NCBI GenBank assembly: GCA_948567375.1
Contig: OX419761.1
Coordinates: forward strand, 6,264,501-6,328,500
Direction of reading: 5' to 3'
Length of the DNA: 64,000 nt
Source of the DNA: Lunularia cruciata
Lineage: Eukaryota > Streptophyta > Marchantiopsida > Lunulariales > Lunulariaceae
How positions within the stretch are numbered: the stretch's first letter is position 1; the number at the start of each line of letters is the position of its first letter. Positions 10,979-21,670 of this stretch are shown here, piece after piece. The notes beneath the pieces were generated by a model that worked only from the letters and a program-made list of their open reading frames with translations, had not been told where the DNA came from and searched no databases. Both the position numbers and the translations under genes were made by a program.

Positions 10979-10996
10979 GTCCCGGCAACGGAACCA
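10979..10996 (-). other. Primer-binding site of element H (non-Met type)
   Basis: On the minus strand TGGTTCCGTTGCCGGGA starts four bases inside the 5' LTR. It complements a tRNA 3' end that terminates in CCA. It is not the TGGTATCAGAGC site of tRNA-iMet. The CGTTGCCGGG core resembles tRNA-Asp-type sites known from some plant gypsy elements. The exact tRNA is inferred. Confidence 0.65.
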
Positions 10997-11000
10997 AAAA

Positions 11001-11692
11001 TGTGAGCTGGCCTGTCTCTCACTCAGGATGAACCTCTGATGGCTATTATAGTAGCGCACCATGGACTAAGAAGGCAAGGAACCCCAACTCCATCATACTC
11101 CTCCAAGGCTAACACTCCAAGACTCAAGACATTGCTCACTAGAGAACTCAATGAGAGAGAGATAGTTGCAAATGAAAGGATGTTGAGTACCTCCTCACCC
11201 CTTGTTTATATACTTGTGAAATAGTTACATACCAAAGTTACTAATTATTGGAGTAAGTGAAGTTACTAGACTAAAAGTCAAGTAAAGTCAAAAAGTAGAA
11301 AGGAATATCCATTCACATGGGCATATTCCCCTAAGCATGTGGTCTTATCTTGACCCAACCACTAAGTCAAGGATTCCTTCACATGGGCTATCCTTGGACT
11401 AAAGAAGAATCCAAAACAAAAAGGCTTGCGGGCCCAAGAGTTCTCAACTCTTTCCTCGAAACCAAACACCTAGGAATAATACCAAGTCAACACACTAAAA
11501 TCCAAAATAGTGGTGCTCATCTTTTCTACTTCCTCTAAAGTAAGGTCCCTTCTATCTTAGCTATGACTAACTTTAGCTAACCATGACTAATATAGAACCA
11601 TCCTTTATCTTTATATAAATAATATCTCTTAAGTATTTGTAATACCAAGCTAAATATCACAGTATCACACACATGCACAAATGGGTGTTACA
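11001..11692 (-). repeat. 5' LTR of element H
   Basis: Direct repeat of 3903-4594, the same 692 bp, with about ten differences by eye. The TATA-like motif lies near 11205-11218 on the minus strand. Confidence 0.92.
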
Positions 11693-11696
11693 GATC
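11693..11696. repeat. Target-site duplication GATC, right side of element H
   Basis: Second copy of GATC, directly after the CA end of the LTR. It pairs with 3899-3902. Confidence 0.85.
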
Positions 11697-12502
11697 AGCC
11701 GCCTCATGCGAGTGTATGCCTTGCGTAGGCTCTCTCTAGCCTTCCGCTGGAACTCCTGCAAGCTCCTCAGCTTATCAGTCCGTACTCCCTGGTAGTTTTG
11801 CCTCAAACGTATGAAGAACTCCACCATGGGATTAAACTCCGGTACCACACCACCTCCTACAGTGGTACATCTAGTCGTAGTAGCACTATCTCCAGCTAGT
11901 GCACCTCCACTAGCTTCACCCACACTACTTGAGCTAGAACTCATAGGTACAGCCAATCTACCCCTGGCCACCGAGCCTGAAGTGATGGAGACATAGTGTG
12001 GAGACCAATATTGTCTCCATAACTCAATCTCTTCCAAATGAGCTCTCCTGAACTCATGGTAGTCATCCATTGGCAAACCCTCGAGATGCTGAAACAACCC
12101 CTTCCATGCCATGAAAGGTGTGAACAAAGTCGGGTTCTACATTTGCTGCAGATCACACCAACTATCAAACTCCTGGATGAAGTCATCCAACTCAATGGTA
12201 CCCACTGTACCAAAGTAACGACTTGGGCCTTTGGAGGCCCCATAAATCTCGTCCATGTCCCACAACAACGGTGCAGGTGCAGACACACCAAGTGCACTCT
12301 CAACTGAATCAGCTCCTGTGTTGAACTCCAACTCAGAGTCAATCTCCTCCCTCACTAGAACTTGAGATACAGGCTGATACCGAGCACCACTCCCAGTAAA
12401 CCCACTGTGTACTACAGGGGTAACTCCTCTAAAATCTCCAAAGAACTCCGTCGTGACCAAGTAGCTGCAACAGCAAACCCGAACCACCAACTGCAACCGC
12501 AA
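11693..12502 (-). pseudogene. Gypsy A gag N-terminal half
   Basis: Minus-strand capsid sequence. MDEIYGASKGPSRYFG lies near 12250, LDDFIQEFDSWCDLQQ ends near 12140, then an in-frame TAG follows. TPFMAWKGLFQHLEGL comes after, then a Ser/Gly-rich linker and LRQNYQGVRTDKLRSLQEF, ending at the H insertion (RMRRLI). The protein continues at 3902. Copy B at 47690-48330 encodes the same segments, which supports that this is real gag. Confidence 0.75.
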
Positions 12503-14222
12503 GTCACAACCGCAAGTACACCACCACGTGCCAATACTAACTAAGCACCACCCACTAATGTAACTCTAACTGAGATAACTTCACTAGGGGAAAGGGCAAC
12601 CTGTAACCTGCCATCATAACACGCACTCTCACGGTCTGTAGGTCATCACTTCCTGCCTCACCGGAGAGAAACAAAGGTAGTCTGACTGGTCATCACTCCA
12701 ACCTCACCACCGGGAGCACACAAGAGCACCAACGCTCAAAAGTTAGGGCACCTCACACAAACGTGGTGCACAAACAAAAAGTAGAGAATGTAGGGGATCC
12801 AATCACAAGAAATCTAAACTAAAACCCTCCATCTCATAACACAACACAGGACTGACTCTACCACCATTTGGCATTTGACATAAGAGAAGTTTGTATCTAA
12901 GTCCTAAGCTCCAAGGATCACCAAGAATGAGATCAAACTGCCTCTCCTAGCCAAAGCTATAGATGTATAGATAATAGTGGCACAGTCACTATGAAAACAA
13001 GTGAGGGTGGACTAGTTGGCTAGGGCACCAGTCTAGGAACAAGAGATCTAGGGGTCAAACCCTGTTGTGCACAATCTAGCAAGAAAGGCGGATTTTGCCA
13101 ACCAATGACCAAGATCTACTCTAAACTAGTTAGCCTCGCGCCAACAAGCTGGCTTGCTGGCCCTTCTAGGCCTTTGTAGCCTCTCATAGCCCACAACCCT
13201 TTACCTCAAAGTCTCTAAACGCCCAAATGAGGCCTTTCTTGTTGCCACTTTGAACCTCCTCCAAAATTGGCAAAACTTCTCCAAATCTATGAAAAGTCCT
13301 CCAAACTAGCAAAACTCCTCCAAATCTGGCCAAAATTTGATGTAAATCCCAACCAAAATTTGACATAAAATCTGACATAAACCCTAAAGATGGCTGTTCG
13401 CCAAATCCCCTGCTAACTTTCCATTCGAGCCAAATTCACAACATGGGTTTTTCCAAATCACAAATTCATGAGAAGAGCTTCCCAACTCCACCTTCAATTT
13501 GACTTTTTGAGCCCAACTCGTAGCAAATTTGTCCTGCCTTCACCTCCTCAGCTCAAAATCACAACCACTGCTCAAAAATTGCTCGAAATTTGGCCAACAC
13601 TTCTGCACACCATCCGCCTAACTGCCAAATCTGCATCAAGTGAACAAGCTTATGCACACTACTAGGGAAAAACTGAACTTGAATCGAGCTACCAACAATC
13701 CACCGAGCTTGGAGATACCACCAACACTCAAAGTTCCTACACCTGGTTCCCCCCTGACTTCACTTCTCTGATGTAATCAGATTGCTTAACACTCTCCACT
13801 CAACTCAACTCAGATAAGTACTTGATCTGTCACTCTATAAACTGCCAAAAACTAGGCACTGATAACAGTCAAGCCACACCCACTCAAGCATAGAAAATCC
13901 AGGTGACGCTCGCCGGCCTCTGTCCACCATAGCCAAGAACTTGAAGGCTCAACATCAAAGAAATGGGCTCTCTGGAGCTCACTTCAAAACTATACCCCTT
14001 GGACTCAAGCTAGCTCTGAAACCCTAACGGTCCCGCTGACTGCACACTCAACGGTGCAAATGGTGCAAAGTGACGATGGGCCCCACCATGAAGTCAGGAC
14101 CCCGAAAACAAAATCTAACCGTCGGAAAGTAGTCTTTGAGAAACTGCTAGAATAACTCTAACTACTATCATTGGAACTCAAGTGTCCGAGCATCTAGATG
14201 CGGCACTACAAACGGCGTGACA
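12503..14222 (-). repeat. 5' LTR and leader of gypsy element A
   Basis: No credible coding capacity. The minus-strand sequence begins TGTCACGCCGTTTG at 14222, a canonical TG LTR start, exactly where copia G sequence is interrupted. Large parts align with the leader of copy B (45693-47690), for example the minus-strand equivalents of 13650-13850 and 13870-14100. The LTR/leader border and primer site cannot be placed, because A's other LTR is outside the window. Confidence 0.7.
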
Positions 14223-15446
14223 TCTAACATCTCTTTTGATAGAAAACCAAGTCTATCAATAGGTTTTCTATCTCTTTGTGATCTTCTTGGCTCTATGCCC
14301 AAAAGATTCATGCCGTCTCTTGGCATATCTGGAGTCTCACTCAGAGATTCTGCATCTGCATTCTGCTTTTGGGAGTCATCTTATGTAGAATCAGAATCAG
14401 AAACCACTGTCTATTTAGCTCTTCTTTTGTACACCTTCAGACTCTCCTTTGGTGAACCATCAACTTTAGGTAGAGATTGCTCTTCTGATGATTGCTCTAA
14501 AAAACTGACTCTACCGCTTGGGAAGATAGATTGTTTAGGGTGATCAAACTGATCAGCTTGCTTCTGCAACTCATCACTGTTTTTACTCCAAGTCCTCAAT
14601 TCATCAAAGAGTACATCTCTACTTTTGATGATCTGTCCAGACTTAGGATTGTATAGAAGATATCCTTTTAGTCCCTCTTCATATCCTACAAAAATCATTC
14701 TCTCAGCCTTCTTTGTCAACTTCCTCCTCTGCTCCTTGGGGATATGAACATAGGCAAGACATCCAAAAACTTGCAAAGCTGAAAGATTAGGTGTCTTACC
14801 ACTCCAGCATTCTTCAAGAGTTCTTCCTAGCAATGTTGTGGTACCACTAATATTCTTAAGAAAATTTGCAGTGCTAATTGCAGCACCCCAAAACTTTCTC
14901 TTGAACTTGGCATGTTGGAGCATTGCGAATGCTTTGTCCACCAGTGTCCTATTCAACCTTTCTGCAATTCCATTCTATGCAGGACTGTCTCTGGCAGTAC
15001 AGTCAAGGAGGATTCCTTTTTCTGACATAATAGAGAGGAAATCCTCATTCTTGCACTCTCTGCCTCCATCTGTTCTCAACCTCTTGGACTTTCCTCCTAG
15101 TCTATAACTCAGCCATGGCTATAAACTTCTGGAATTTTTGCAGCACTTCATCCTTGCTTTCCATGAGATAGATAAAGCTCTTTATACTGTAATCATCCAT
15201 AAAGGAAACATAGTAGGCTGCTCCACTCAATGACCTCTTAGTCATGTATCCCCATACATCAGAATGTACGACATCTAGAAGACCAGAAGCTCTAGATGAA
15301 GATTTCTTGGGGATAGGAGCTTTGCGTGCCTTACCTTCTGGACACCCAATGCAGAATTTGAGTTTTCCTTTGGGATCTAGTTTCAACCCCTCCACTACCT
15401 TCTCTAGGACATATAAGTTTTGCTCTGAAAGGTGCACTAACCTCAA
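14223..15446 (-). pseudogene. Copia G integrase and linker to RT
   Basis: The HHCC domain reads HLRLVHLSEQN...CIGCPEGKARK near 15330-15440. The conserved Trp codon before it is TAG and the conserved Gly is Val. The core has Asp in VVHSDVWGYMTK (about 15245) and in RTDGGRE (about 15070), and Glu in NGIAERLNRTL (about 14955), preceded by a TAG. The C-terminal region includes LQVFGCLAYVHIPKEQRRK and GYEEGLKGYLLYNPKSG, standard for copia integrase. It ends with RRSQRDRKPIDRLGF just before the break. Copia integrase inserts the cDNA. This copy cannot be translated through. Confidence 0.88.
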
Positions 15447-15935
15447 ATGCTAGAGATGGATATCCTTTCTTTTCTCTGTTACCAATGCAGAATCAAAACA
15501 ATCAGCTTCCATCAAATTGAACAGTTTCCCTTTGGCAGTACCATACCCAAGGACCAACTCTCCTTTCTTCAAAGTACATTGATTTCTGTTGCTTTCAAAT
15601 AGAACATCCACTCCATACTCCATGAGGCTATGTACTGATATCAAGTTCTTGTTATAATCTAGAACATACAATACATTTTCCAAATAGCCTTTTCCAGGAC
15701 ATCCCATGAAGGCAATAGGAACTTTGCTAGTTCCTAACATTGGATTCAGAATCCTAGGTCCACAATGAACACTCTTAAGAGTCTTCAGAGGTTGAAGAGT
15801 TGAGAACAGCTCCTTCTGATAACAGATATGAGAGGTGGCTCCTAAGTCCAAGAACCATCCAAAATCATTTGAGGACAACTGTGATTTTGCCAACATTCCA
15901 CAATCCGCCTCTTTTTGCTGAGTACCCCTCCTCAT
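15447..15935 (-). pseudogene. Copia G aspartic protease region
   Basis: WFLDLGATSHICYQ near 15845 is the copia protease active site. The usual D-S-G is D-L-G here, so the catalytic Ser is lost. The following LGTSKVPIAFMG and NVLYVLDYNKNLISVHSLM stretches are typical of the protease-to-integrase region. Confidence 0.85.
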
Positions 15936-16039
15936 TGCTGAATATCTAATGGCACTCCTCTAAGTTGTAAGCTGAACTCCCAGATTTTTGACCTTTTACT
16001 GGTTGAGGTCTCTTGCCTACCTTTTTCAGCTCTCATTCT

Positions 16040-16815
16040 CTCCTTTCTCCTCTCTTGGGACATAAAGGTGCAATATGACCTTTCTCATGACAGAAATAAC
16101 AAGTCCTGTCATTAACACTACTAACTCCTTTTCCAGATTTACTCACTCTGGCTTGCTCTGGTTTGCTCACTCTTCCATCTGGCACTGTTCTTGAACAAGA
16201 AGAAGCACTGAACAGAGCAGCATCTCTCTACTCATTTAACTTCAGCCTGTTGTCATCTTAGTGTCTGCTAAACACCAATAATTTGTGTATCACATAATCC
16301 CATGTGATAGTTTCAATGGGTAAAACTTGCAGAGCAACTAGGACAGAGTAATAGCTTGAAGGAAGACTATCTAAGAGATGATTGATCTCATACTTCTTTG
16401 TAAGTACAACCCCATTCTCCTTGATACTCTTGAAGAGTTTCTGCAATTTTGATAGATAACAAGTGAAATCTTCACCAGCCTGCAATCTCAAGTTCTTTAC
16501 TGTAGACCAGACTCAATAGGAGCTCTCCAGCTTCTCAATAGTGTAATAACTCTTGATTTTTTCCCAAATCTCCCAACTCCGAGCATAAGTATCTACTAGG
16601 TCTCTAGTTGGCTCTTCCATAGCCCTTAGCAGAAACCTCCTAGTAGTAGCATGCTTGACTCTCTCCTCCTTGTTGGTCTCTAGCTCATCTATATCACGAG
16701 TTTCTAATGCAAACTCTAGACAGTCATAATTGTCTAAGATAGACTTTACATCCAAAGCCCAAGCTTTGTAGTTAGTCTTTCCCAATTTCTCTGTCCCTCT
16801 GAGTTCTCCTATCAA
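16040..16815 (-). pseudogene. Copia G gag with CCHC zinc knuckle
   Basis: The start MIGELRGTEKLGKTNYKAWA lies at 16815. UBN2-type copia gag follows (ETRDIDELETNKEERVKHAT; LQAGEDFTCYLSKLQKLFKS; INHLLDSLPSSYYSVL). The knuckle CYFCHEKGHIAPLC lies near 16055-16103. A stop interrupts the capsid near 16510. Gag packages the element RNA. Confidence 0.88.
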
Positions 16816-16840
16816 CCCAATAGTGATTGTGGGCCCATAA

Positions 16841-17375
16841 TGTGATGAGAACCTTTGTTTATGCTCTTTGAAGTAGATGGTCTACTCCCAGTTATTTTGA
16901 CTTTTGATGTATCAAACATCCTAGCTCTCATTTTTCCTAGTCTCACCCCAGCAAACACTCTTGATTGTACACAACAATACTCAACTCCCTCTTAGCCTTC
17001 AAAGATAGTACAGCCAGTTCACTCACGCAGCACTAATACACTCCAATACTAAGAGATCACAAGACACTCCTAAGATGATGCTAGGCAGCTCAGGACTTCA
17101 CAAAATGTAGAGGGGAAGTGATAGGAATCAACCTAGTAGAAGAACTCCAGACTGGGATTATATAGATAGAAGAGTATACTGAAAGGTGTGCTGAAGGGTG
17201 TGCTACCATAGTGCTCATGTAACACATGCAAATAGTAGAAAGCATGTGAACAGTGTGCTTGAACAATACTTGCACATGAACAATAACACATGTGAATAGT
17301 AACTAACTTGTCTCATTCTAACAAAGAAGTCACTAAACTAGAGATTACCTAATTTAATAGAGTTTATCACAACAT
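16841..17375 (-). repeat. Putative 5' LTR of copia element G
   Basis: Minus-strand start TGTTGTGATAAACTC (17375) and end CATCACA (16841) give TG...CA ends of 535 bp, placed 25 bp upstream of gag. A TATA-like CTATATAATC lies near 17155-17168. The U3 part (about 17200-17310) has repeated CATGTG/TGTTCA motifs. The partner LTR is outside the window, so the borders are inferred. Confidence 0.55.
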
Positions 17376-19560
17376 GCACAATGAAAGCCTGAACTAACCA
17401 CCAGAAGGGAGCAGAAAGTGGTCATAGTAAACCTTCATGAAAGCAATATAACTTCATCATTGTCCAATGCAGTGCCGAAGTAGCCGAGCAAATACCTGTG
17501 CCTTTCGTTTTCAAGTTTCTGTTCGAATGCTCATGATTATTAAGCAAAACTCTACTGTTTCTTGAAAGTGCTGCTCAAAAAGTTAACAATGTTAAGTTTA
17601 GTGGAAACGGGAAAGAAAGAGTCTACGAAAGAACAGAAATAAAAATAAACAGAATAAATCAATTTGCAGAATAATCATGAGCAAATGAAAAATGCATAAG
17701 GAATAAGAATAAACAGAATAAATCGATTTGCAAAATAATCATTAGCAAAAGAAGAATGCATAATTGTGAGCAAGAGACAAGAAGGACTCTAAACATTGCT
17801 TGTTAATACCTAAAAAGAAGCATCGATAAGTACAAAAAACACGCAAACATAGCAAAGTCACCGGATGATGCATTCTAAACAACGAAGGAGAACGGGGAAA
17901 GATATTCGAAGAATAAGAAAGATCATACATATGCAAGTGCTGGTCTGTTAGTGTAAGTAACGGATGTGGGTAGAATTACCGGTGGGCTCTGATAAAAGCT
18001 CCGTACCTGGTAGAGAGAATGGAATATCTGGAATCTCCATAGATAACCATGGATGTTTTATTCTTTTTGCGAAAAAGAAGGAACGTTTTCGAATGAGGTG
18101 ACGAGGCCATCATCCCGTACTGAACAAGAAAACTATACAAGACAATGGAAAGATACATAATAAAATTATAGAAAAAGGAAAAGAAAAAAAACATTCATAC
18201 AATCTAGCATTGGTGTAAAATACAAGTAATGAGAAAATGTGACAACGTGATAACAATTGATGCAGCATGTAGTATGGATACCATTTGTCTAAATATCTAT
18301 TGCCATGTGGTCTTCTTGTTTTCGAAAGAAGCAGGATGAATTACTTCAGAATAAAACAAAAAAGAGAGTGAGCACAAGCCACACCATTTTACTCTCAATG
18401 TGCAAACATTGGATATAAAGAACATGGGATCCAGAATTCATTAAATGTATATAAAGTGCAGATGAAATATAAACATGATATTGGATATATGAGGACAAAA
18501 GCCGTTCCTGGAAGGGGATCCAGAACTCAATAAATGTAAAGGAAATGGTAATAAAATGAAAGAAGAACATACTGAAATATACATGCAAATAAAAGATGAA
18601 ATCTAAACATGTAAACATGATATGTGCAAATCGAGATGAGTATTGAAACCGTAGAGGAGATTAAGTGAATTAAACAAATCAAATGCAAACTGAAGTAAAG
18701 ATATAATAACAAATATTGAGAGCAACACATGTATAGAGCCAGTAAGCATCGTGTAATCGGTAACAGCTATGGCTAATATTATAGATCAGGTAAGTGCATG
18801 TATAGTGCATTTGATGTATTCCGCATGACCCTGTCAATAAAATAGCGCAGGATGGGTTCAGATAAGGTTATAGTCATAGTCTTTAACTCTATATTCTGAT
18901 CTTGTATGAAAGGAGGGTATAAGGTTTTATTATCTAATTGAAATCTCAACAAACAACGAGGTTAGTCCATCTCAACTCGGTGAAACCCAAAACTCGAAGC
19001 AAGACTAAACCGTTTATTGTCGGTTCATCTGGCTCCATCGTTAGCACTTTCCACTGAAGATACATGAAATTAAGCTCACATCACTTTCTACCTTGATTTA
19101 TACCAATTTGGAAGCATAAGTTCCGTATGTTCTTAATAGAAAGTATATTATACCAATATAATGCTCAGTAAGTTACCATCAAATAATATTCCATAACTCT
19201 GTGAAAAAAATGAAGAAGTATCTATCATATATTTTGTTCTCCTTGGGTAGACAATAGAAATTCTAAGATCGATAGAACCTTCCACTGATAGAACTGTGCT
19301 TACGATTTCTTTCACTGGATAAGGGAAATTTCGTCCAGCTAACAATGTAGAAGTGCGCAGGAGACATGTATCATATATGAGCCGAGTCGGAAGAGAAACA
19401 CTGACGTTGGGAGGTAAAAGTATAAGAGAGCAGACACCGTTTTCCAGAGAAAATGATTTTGCGGAGGGACAAAGCTTCACAAGTTTGGTGCTTCAAATGC
19501 ATATTCCAAAATGTGTTTCAAACTCCTGGCTTTGAGACCCCATAAAAGGAGCTGATTTGT
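17376..19560. other. AT-rich intergenic DNA, no gene recognised
   Basis: The open frames here are short and low-complexity. The 18410-18560 stretch has two copies of a GGATCCAGAA(T/C)TCA-type motif. Relatives of it occur at 30735-30790 and 30985-31040, so this tract shares an old repeat with the region downstream of the PLA2/OPB relics. I can assign no function. Confidence 0.4.
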
Positions 19561-19598
19561 TTACAATCCAACGAGTGTCGGGAGGACAGCCACCTTAC

Positions 19599-19743
19599 AG
19601 TGGAAACAACGAAGGAAAGGCATTAGGACTCCCCCTGCAGAGTTTTCTTCAAAAGCGTCCTTCATGCTAGATGAACCGAAGTAGCCAGGGTTAGATATCT
19701 CATCAGTCCGTTTGATAATGAACTGCAACCTCTTCCATGTGGG
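19599..19743 (-). pseudogene. Exon-like fragment of unidentified gene
   Basis: The minus strand has an acceptor-like AACTAG before 19743, an open frame reading through FIIKRTDEISNPGYFGSSSM and GGVLMPFLRCFH, and a good donor (GTAAGG) after 19599. The peptide looks protein-like, but I do not recognise the family. The duplicated partner block starting at 33046 does not include it. Confidence 0.3.
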
Positions 19744-19864
19744 CTAGTTAGGCCGTCAACTAAAATCGAAACCTTGTCCGCAATGATCGAGTTTGGGAAA
19801 TCACTGCTCTTTATTAACTGGTTTTGCAATCAGGGAACCATAGCATTGATCACGCGGGTCTAAC

Positions 19865-20122
19865 TCAAAATGTGTAGCGAAGTTTTGGCTTCTCGAATTC
19901 ACTGGCAACATTACGCAGTTCGATTTCATCGAACTTCAGTTCCATGACTTGTGGATACTGCTGGGGTGGTGCCGAAGTACAGAGAAATCGAACTTCAGTT
20001 CCATGACTTGTGGGTACTGCTGGGGTGGTGCCGAAGTACAGAGCTGCCGACAGGAGACACAAAGGTAAACAAACCGCTGCTAACCAAATGAGCATCATCA
20101 TTCCTAGCAAACCTACCTGCAA
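19865..20122 (-). CDS. Possible first exon: hydrophobic leader ORF, copy 1
   Basis: From the ATG at 20122 the frame begins MQVGLLGMMMLIWLAAVCL and continues with a strongly hydrophobic stretch to about residue 30. This is a signal peptide or membrane anchor. It then reads an acidic MELKFDEIEL segment. A 59-bp tandem duplication (from about 19931, repeated from 19990) shifts the frame inside the ORF yet leaves it open. Copy 2 at 33325 has the same start without that duplication. The first 30 residues differ at only one position between copies. It may be the first exon of a secreted or membrane protein. Confidence 0.35.
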   Translation of the reverse strand: MQVGLLGMMMLIWLAAVCLPLCLLSAALYFGTTPAVPTSHGTEVRFLCTSAPPQQYPQVMELKFDEIELRNVASEFEKPKLRYTF

Positions 20123-20939
20123 CTAGCTGGATCCTCCTCTCTCCTCCCGATTGACTCTCCAGCAAGCTGTCCGCTGTTTACAGTTTTTCTTCGTCCTCAC
20201 TACAATTTGACGACCGGTCTTTGTCGACTAAATATACTCAACAGGTCAATAGTCAGTACAATCTTCCAAAACTGATTGACAGGCAAAAGTGGTCCGAAGG
20301 CACAGTTTCAAACCGATCAAACTTGTCGATAAAGCATCGAATTCAAGAGCACGTGCACCTCGAATTGGTCAAGTCTACCTGACTTAATGTATGTGAAATC
20401 TACGGAGTGAAGTGAAGGAACTTCGGGAGCTCGTAGCGTTACGGAGGATGAAGAGTTCCTTACTTAGTTTAGTCAATATTTATGTCATTTATCCGCCTAC
20501 CTTAGTTGGATAATCCGCCTTGCGCTTGCCTCATTTTAGTGGAGGTTGCTTCAGAGAACTGGTAGATTTAATTTGGAAGATTCTACATGTATATGGATCA
20601 TCAAAGGGGAAATATCAGAAATGAATAGGTAAAACTACGCAGTAGGGAGTAAGTGTTTAACCATCGGAGGTCTCTGGATAGATTTTATTGGGTACAGTTT
20701 ATTCTCATTTGATGTGATATCATATATATATAGTTTTCAAAATGGAAACTAATTGATAGTTTCTTAAGTTTTGACTTCATCACCACATACTAAATCTATG
20801 TCTTCAGAGATTAAGTGATATCATGGTGGATGAATTCTTGTTTTTGTTTCTCCGAATTCAATCGGAGATATAACTACCTTTACTCGACAAACTTTATAGT
20901 TTTGTTTTGTTTTGTTTTATAAACTTTATACTCGATAAA

Positions 20940-21670
20940 ATTTTTTATTTTTATTTTTCCAATGTTTTATTTTGATTCGCAAATTGTTATATTTTTCCAT
21001 ACCGTTGTTGTTATTGGGTGGATGGTCAATAAATATAAGGATAACCAAAAAATGATACTTTGATAAGGTAATAAAGTGTTTTTGCTTCTTCTTATATGCA
21101 AATAAATTATCAATAAAATCTCTCATCAACTTTTTATGAATGGTTTAACAATCATTCATGTTGATGTTCTAGTGCAATGTTTATTTTATTATAATCACTA
21201 TAACTATCGGAAACTCTATACCATTCAATTGCATACAATCTCCCCCAAGATCTCATCACCAAAGAACGATGAAGGGATAATAACACATCTTGGGTGATAC
21301 AGCTTGTTGAGCTTTTTGTAACCCAACACATCTTCAACTTTCTATTCTTCTTCACTATCATAATGAGAAAGATTTATTCAAAATTCTACATTTCATACAT
21401 GAAATATGTTTTTTCCTTGACAACTATCGTTATTGGTGGGCTGATTTCCCTTTTTATTTCGCAAATAGCATTATTTCAATGCTCCAGCTCAATGGGATGC
21501 TCCTTGAAGGTTAGCAGATGCTTGTGAGTAAAGGCAAAGACATGGAGATATTTGCGTAAATTTTCTCAAATCTTATCATATGCTCCAAAGTCACCTTCCA
21601 ATATATTTGAGAGTGAGAATCCTTCTCTCAATCTCTTCTTTTATTGAGGATTTTTTTGAATCATTGGGAA
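20940..21670 (-). pseudogene. Decayed gypsy pol fragment inside duplication copy 1
   Basis: The minus strand aligns with element H pol from about 7400 to 6770. It has the same DNA landmarks: the RT region before FIDD, the Leu-Asn-Val catalytic-loop approach, and the segment preceding the RT. It is full of indels. The same fragment sits in copy 2 (about 34080-34900), so it was there before the block duplicated. Confidence 0.7.

Larger units (their letters stand above)
9448..11000 (-). other. Long 5' leader of element H
   Basis: About 1.55 kb between the 5' LTR and gag. Besides the primer-binding site it contains short protein-like frames on the sense strand (10789-10959, 9943-10140, 9682-9903), listed separately. 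A poly-T/C tract lies at 9480-9506 just upstream of gag on the plus strand. Confidence 0.6.
3903..11692 (-). mobile_element. Ty3/gypsy retrotransposon H, nearly intact, nested in element A
   Basis: A 7790-bp element on the minus strand with two 692-bp LTRs that both begin TGTAACACCC and end CTCACA. It has a primer-binding site inside the 5' LTR, a purine tract next to the 3' LTR, a leader of about 1.5 kb, and one long gag-pol frame. A GATC duplication flanks it. The LTRs show about ten mismatches by eye, so the insertion is recent compared with everything around it. Two frameshifts (near 9290 and near 4825) break an otherwise complete coding region. No chromodomain is seen. It must depend on helper proteins if it still moves. 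Confidence 0.93.
14223..17375 (-). mobile_element. Ty1/copia element G, 5' part (interrupted by gypsy A)
   Basis: On the minus strand this holds a putative 5' LTR (16841-17375), gag, a zinc knuckle, protease and integrase. It stops abruptly at 14223 before the RT, where the LTR of gypsy A begins. The rest (RT, RNase H, 3' LTR) is expected beyond the left window edge, on the far side of A. Several nonsense codons show that it is dead. Confidence 0.85.

Noticed and set aside
17742-18730. Several 60-90 codon minus-strand frames
   Set aside because: Low-complexity Phe/Tyr/Leu-rich translation of AT-rich DNA with no domain pattern.
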